Origin: Penelope pileata
Lineage: Eukaryota; Chordata; Aves; Galliformes; Cracidae
Assembly (NCBI GenBank): GCA_013396635.1
Contig: WBMW01000797.1
Span: 1,079,787-1,143,786, forward strand
Reading direction: 5' to 3'
DNA: 64,000 nucleotides
Of the stretch, positions 60,701 through 64,000 are shown piece by piece. The number at the start of each line of letters is the position of its first letter. Within the stretch, counting starts at the first letter, position 1. A model generated the notes under the pieces. It saw only the letters and a program-made list of their open reading frames with translations, ran no database searches and was not told the DNA's origin. A program made the translations under genes and the position numbers.

Positions 60701-63700
60701 TCCCCACAACACATTGCCTCTGGTCCCTTGCCTTTCCCCTCGTGCATTCAGAGCCCGTGCCACATGGGGGCTGTCCCGTTAGCAGTGTCATTTCCGGTTA
60801 TTCAGCATCATACAGAATATTGGTCAGGGGCTTCTCAAGTATGTAGGACCAAGCAGCAGTGTCAAACATGCAGTCTGCTAGCTGGGATGTGCTACATAAT
60901 CCTTGCCTGTACCATTGAGCATGCAGATCTTTCAAAACACCAGCTGCTATTTGGTTTTGTTCCAGGGGGCTTTGTTCTCACCTCATAAGTAAATTTTTAT
61001 TTGGCTGTCTGATGTGCTGATTGATTTGTTTAGTTCTCCATTTGCGGATTGCAGAGATTTGCATTTGTAGCGCTAACTGCTCCCTTCAGAAGTGTAAGGA
61101 GCACTGATGTGAGCCTTTCCCTTTGTAAAATGCATTGAGTATCTGGTGACTATTGGACTGGATGCTTTTTCCTTGATACAATAGTCCCAATTCTTTTCCT
61201 TGAGAAAGTTAAAAAAAAAAAAATGCATTCTGTAGATGCTACAAAATTGAAATTGTAACAAACACGTTATCAACTGGATAGGAGGTGTTGTTAGTTCCTT
61301 CCTTCCAGAATGAGAAAGGCCATTTTATTCATTCTCTCTAGGAAAATACTGTGTAATTCTAAAACATCTAAACGTTAAAAAATTGTATTGGCATGTATAT
61401 AAGATACTTCTTCTGAATTTTCAGTTCACTCAAATGTTAATTACTACCATTTTCATTGTGAGTTTGAATGGGAAAGTATGTTGAGATGGTGGGGATTTGC
61501 TAAAGTGAAATTAGGTTAAGGTTCTGTGCAAAGATAGAAAGATCTATGCAGAAAAGGAAAATATTTTCTCAATGATTTATAATGAGAAAAAATCACATAT
61601 GACCAAATCACGTAATGTGACACATTATGTTTATTAAATGGTAGTGTTAAATAATGTTTTATTGTTTCTGATTAAAATGTCATTTAAAAAATGTCATTAA
61701 AGTCAAAATATTTGGATATTTTTGGGACACAATAATCTGTAAGATTAAGATTCCTTTTAAGATTACATTCAGTCGTATTATCCAAGAAGTTAGTGAAACT
61801 GCATTTTGTTATAGAAAGATATGTGGTCAGAATATCCATCACTAGCTCAGTCTGGTGATCTCTAGATAATTCGTGCCTGTTCAAATAATGTAGCTTTTAC
61901 AAGATGCAGTATTAGGAAACTATAAAAGAGAGAGAAAAAAGTGAACAGGCATTTACAGATACTGAAATTTGATATACTGGAGCATTTAGTCATGTGCATA
62001 AGCACAGAAACTGCACTGATCTATGGAAGTATTCACTTGACTAAAGGATCTGACTTAGATGGGAATATTCATCTTTGGAAAAAAAATATATGGACATGGA
62101 TAATTGAATATAATTAAAAATATAATCGTGATGAGTATCATATGATAAAACTTATTCAGAAGTGAGTACAGAATCAACTTTTTCCTAAAATTATAAAACA
62201 TATTTGTGCCTAACCTCTGCCTGAGACTGTCTTAGGTGCAGCCTATGCATCTTCAGTCATATCTAGGTGCAGATGAATCTTGCAGATAATTGCACTTCAT
62301 CGCCTCTGCTCCTCTGACATAGTGAGCCAAGAGAAGTTGTTCTAACCTGACTACTTTTTCTTCAGGACAGTGTGTTTGGCTAAGGCCACATGCTTGGTGT
62401 TGTGACATAGTTCTGTGACATGTACAGGCTCAGGGTCCATCTCCTTGTTCTGCCTTTCTCAGCTGTGCAAAAAGCAGGTATAGACATGTGCATTATGTTT
62501 GGGTGTGCAAGCATGTGAGCAGACAATTCATCTTGTTCACCCTGCAAGTAGCTTTGAAAGATTTGAGAAGACTGCTATTATACAAAAATTCAATATTAAT
62601 TTCATAGAAAATCACTAAAGAGCTGATTAATGCAGAAGATCACTTAATGTTTACTAATTAGATCGATAGAATTTACCCTGCACCCTTAATACATTGTGCA
62701 GTAAGGAAAGATGACAAAGATTTGTATTTGAATGCTTTGTTTATTCCCAGTCCTTAATTTCAAGGTTGTCATCTGTGCAGTGTCATTTCCTTTTGTTTCT
62801 TTTGTGTTAGCAGTTCAGTGTAAATAACTTCTCTGGTTAAAACCCAAGTAGAAAGAAATCTCCCATGGTATTATGGCAGAAATTTATGGGCAGAAATGTA
62901 ATTAAGCAAGCAGGAAAAGAGAAAGCAGCATCATTAAAGGATTGCAGTGTAGTAAATCTAAAAAACAGGGAATGAGGATGTTGGCATCCAAAAGTGGCCA
63001 GTACAATTTGATGGTTATGTAATTGCTGAAACCTGCACAGACTTTACAGGAGGTGACAAACATTTCCAATATGTACATTAAACACTTTTGGATCTGAATC
63101 CTGAATTCCCCAAAGTACAGCCACTCACAGTCTCTGTTCTAATTCCCATCCATCTATAACAAAAGATGAAATTACCAGAATGGCTTTCCTTCCAGCCTGA
63201 TTAAATGGAGCAGGAAAATAGACAACATAAGTGGTAATACATTGTAATTGGAAATTTCTTTCAATTTAATAATGTAAGGCATAATTTGTGGCATAAATCC
63301 CATTTCAAGAAAGTGCTTAAGCATATATTTAAGTCCATCTGTATTGACACAAGGCATTTAAATATATGCTTCAGTTGAAAAATGGGTTTAAAGTCAAATT
63401 AAATATAATATTTAAATATATATGCAAACTGACAGTAATTTTTTTAGGAAGGCTTTCTCAAGTAAGAATATCTTAAAGAGCTTTCATTTTGTATTGATGA
63501 GTAAACAATGGTTTCCTGAGCAATGATCAACATAGTTATCTATGGTATTTCATTTCTGTCCTTCTGGAAAACTGTCTATAGGGACCAGTGCAGTAAAATT
63601 TCCCTTTGCTCTCAGTGTTATAGCACTTTATAGCCCCTTGTTTTAAAAAGAGGTTTCTTTGCTCCTTTCTGATCTCAGTGCACAAGAGTCATATCTCAGT

Positions 63701-64000
63701 AGGCTGATAGTGGGAGGAAATGAACTTTTCAGAAGATTCATATCATTGCATTAACAAAACAAATAATTTGCACCTTTGTGCATGTGGGTAATTTCCATTT
63801 TGTGGTTGATTTCTCTACTACTAATTGGACATGAGTTTTGAAGATATATGTTGCTGAAAATTTACCATTTCAGATAGGTGTTCTGAGATGTCAGGTTAAA
63901 GGACAAAAGATTTTATTACTGAATTCCAAATTTCTGTCGAACAGTTCTGTTTGCTTTGATAGAAAAGGATTGTGTTTCTGACAGCACCAAGCCAAATCCT
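57781..64000. other. AT-rich non-coding stretch
   Basis: No gene, RNA gene or recognisable mobile element is seen to the end of the window. An A tract lies at 61211-61223. The longest frame (60620-60988, plus) has 122 residues and no domain I know. Confidence 0.65.

Noticed and set aside
1..64000. CRISPR arrays, operons, phage or bacterial mobile systems
   Set aside because: No regular spaced repeats, ribosome-binding sites or clustered same-strand genes; the repeats and composition are those of a bird genome.

Overview
This is vertebrate nuclear DNA, almost certainly from a bird and most likely a galliform such as chicken or turkey. Three kinds of evidence point there. The recognisable interspersed repeats are CR1-type LINE fragments, which dominate bird genomes. 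There is an internally deleted mariner-like element of the Galluhop/Mariner1_GG type known from chicken. The background is AT-rich and full of short ORFs, poly-A/T tracts and microsatellites, with no operons or bacterial signals. Three N gaps (49-65 bases) and two single Ns mark it as draft assembly.

No protein-coding gene can be supported with confidence. The open frames are scattered, mostly under 140 residues and without recognisable domains. The window therefore reads as intergenic DNA or a large intron.

Layout: 0-5.3 kb plain AT-rich sequence; 5.3-5.9 kb mariner copy on the minus strand; 8.0-8.3 kb a GC-richer, LTR-like segment around a gap; 8.9 kb a short telomere-like motif cluster; 11.2 kb a hairpin shaped like a microRNA precursor; 24.8-25.0 kb a CR1 reverse-transcriptase fragment (+); 26.6-27.1 kb a CpG island with CCAAT and TATA-like elements, ending in a gap; 29.9-30.2 kb an old L3/CR1-type LINE (-); 31.1 kb a 102-base candidate exon with strong splice sites; 31.8 and 32.9 kb an exact 30-base duplication beside a G-run and an N, probably an assembly seam; 38.0 and 40.0-40.3 kb two more CR1 3'-end fragments (-); 42.1-42.2 kb two palindromes; 46.5-48.6 kb tandem repeats and long T tracts; 52.0-52.2 kb a short membrane-protein-like ORF (-); 56.0-56.2 kb a weak candidate exon (-); 57.4-57.8 kb a GC-richer segment holding the longest open frame, which I do not believe is coding.

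The parts do not form a recognisable biological system. The items most worth testing are the 11.2 kb hairpin, the isolated CpG island at 26.8 kb and the 102-base candidate exon 4 kb beyond it on the same strand. Together these last two could be pieces of an unannotated plus-strand transcript. That link is inference only.
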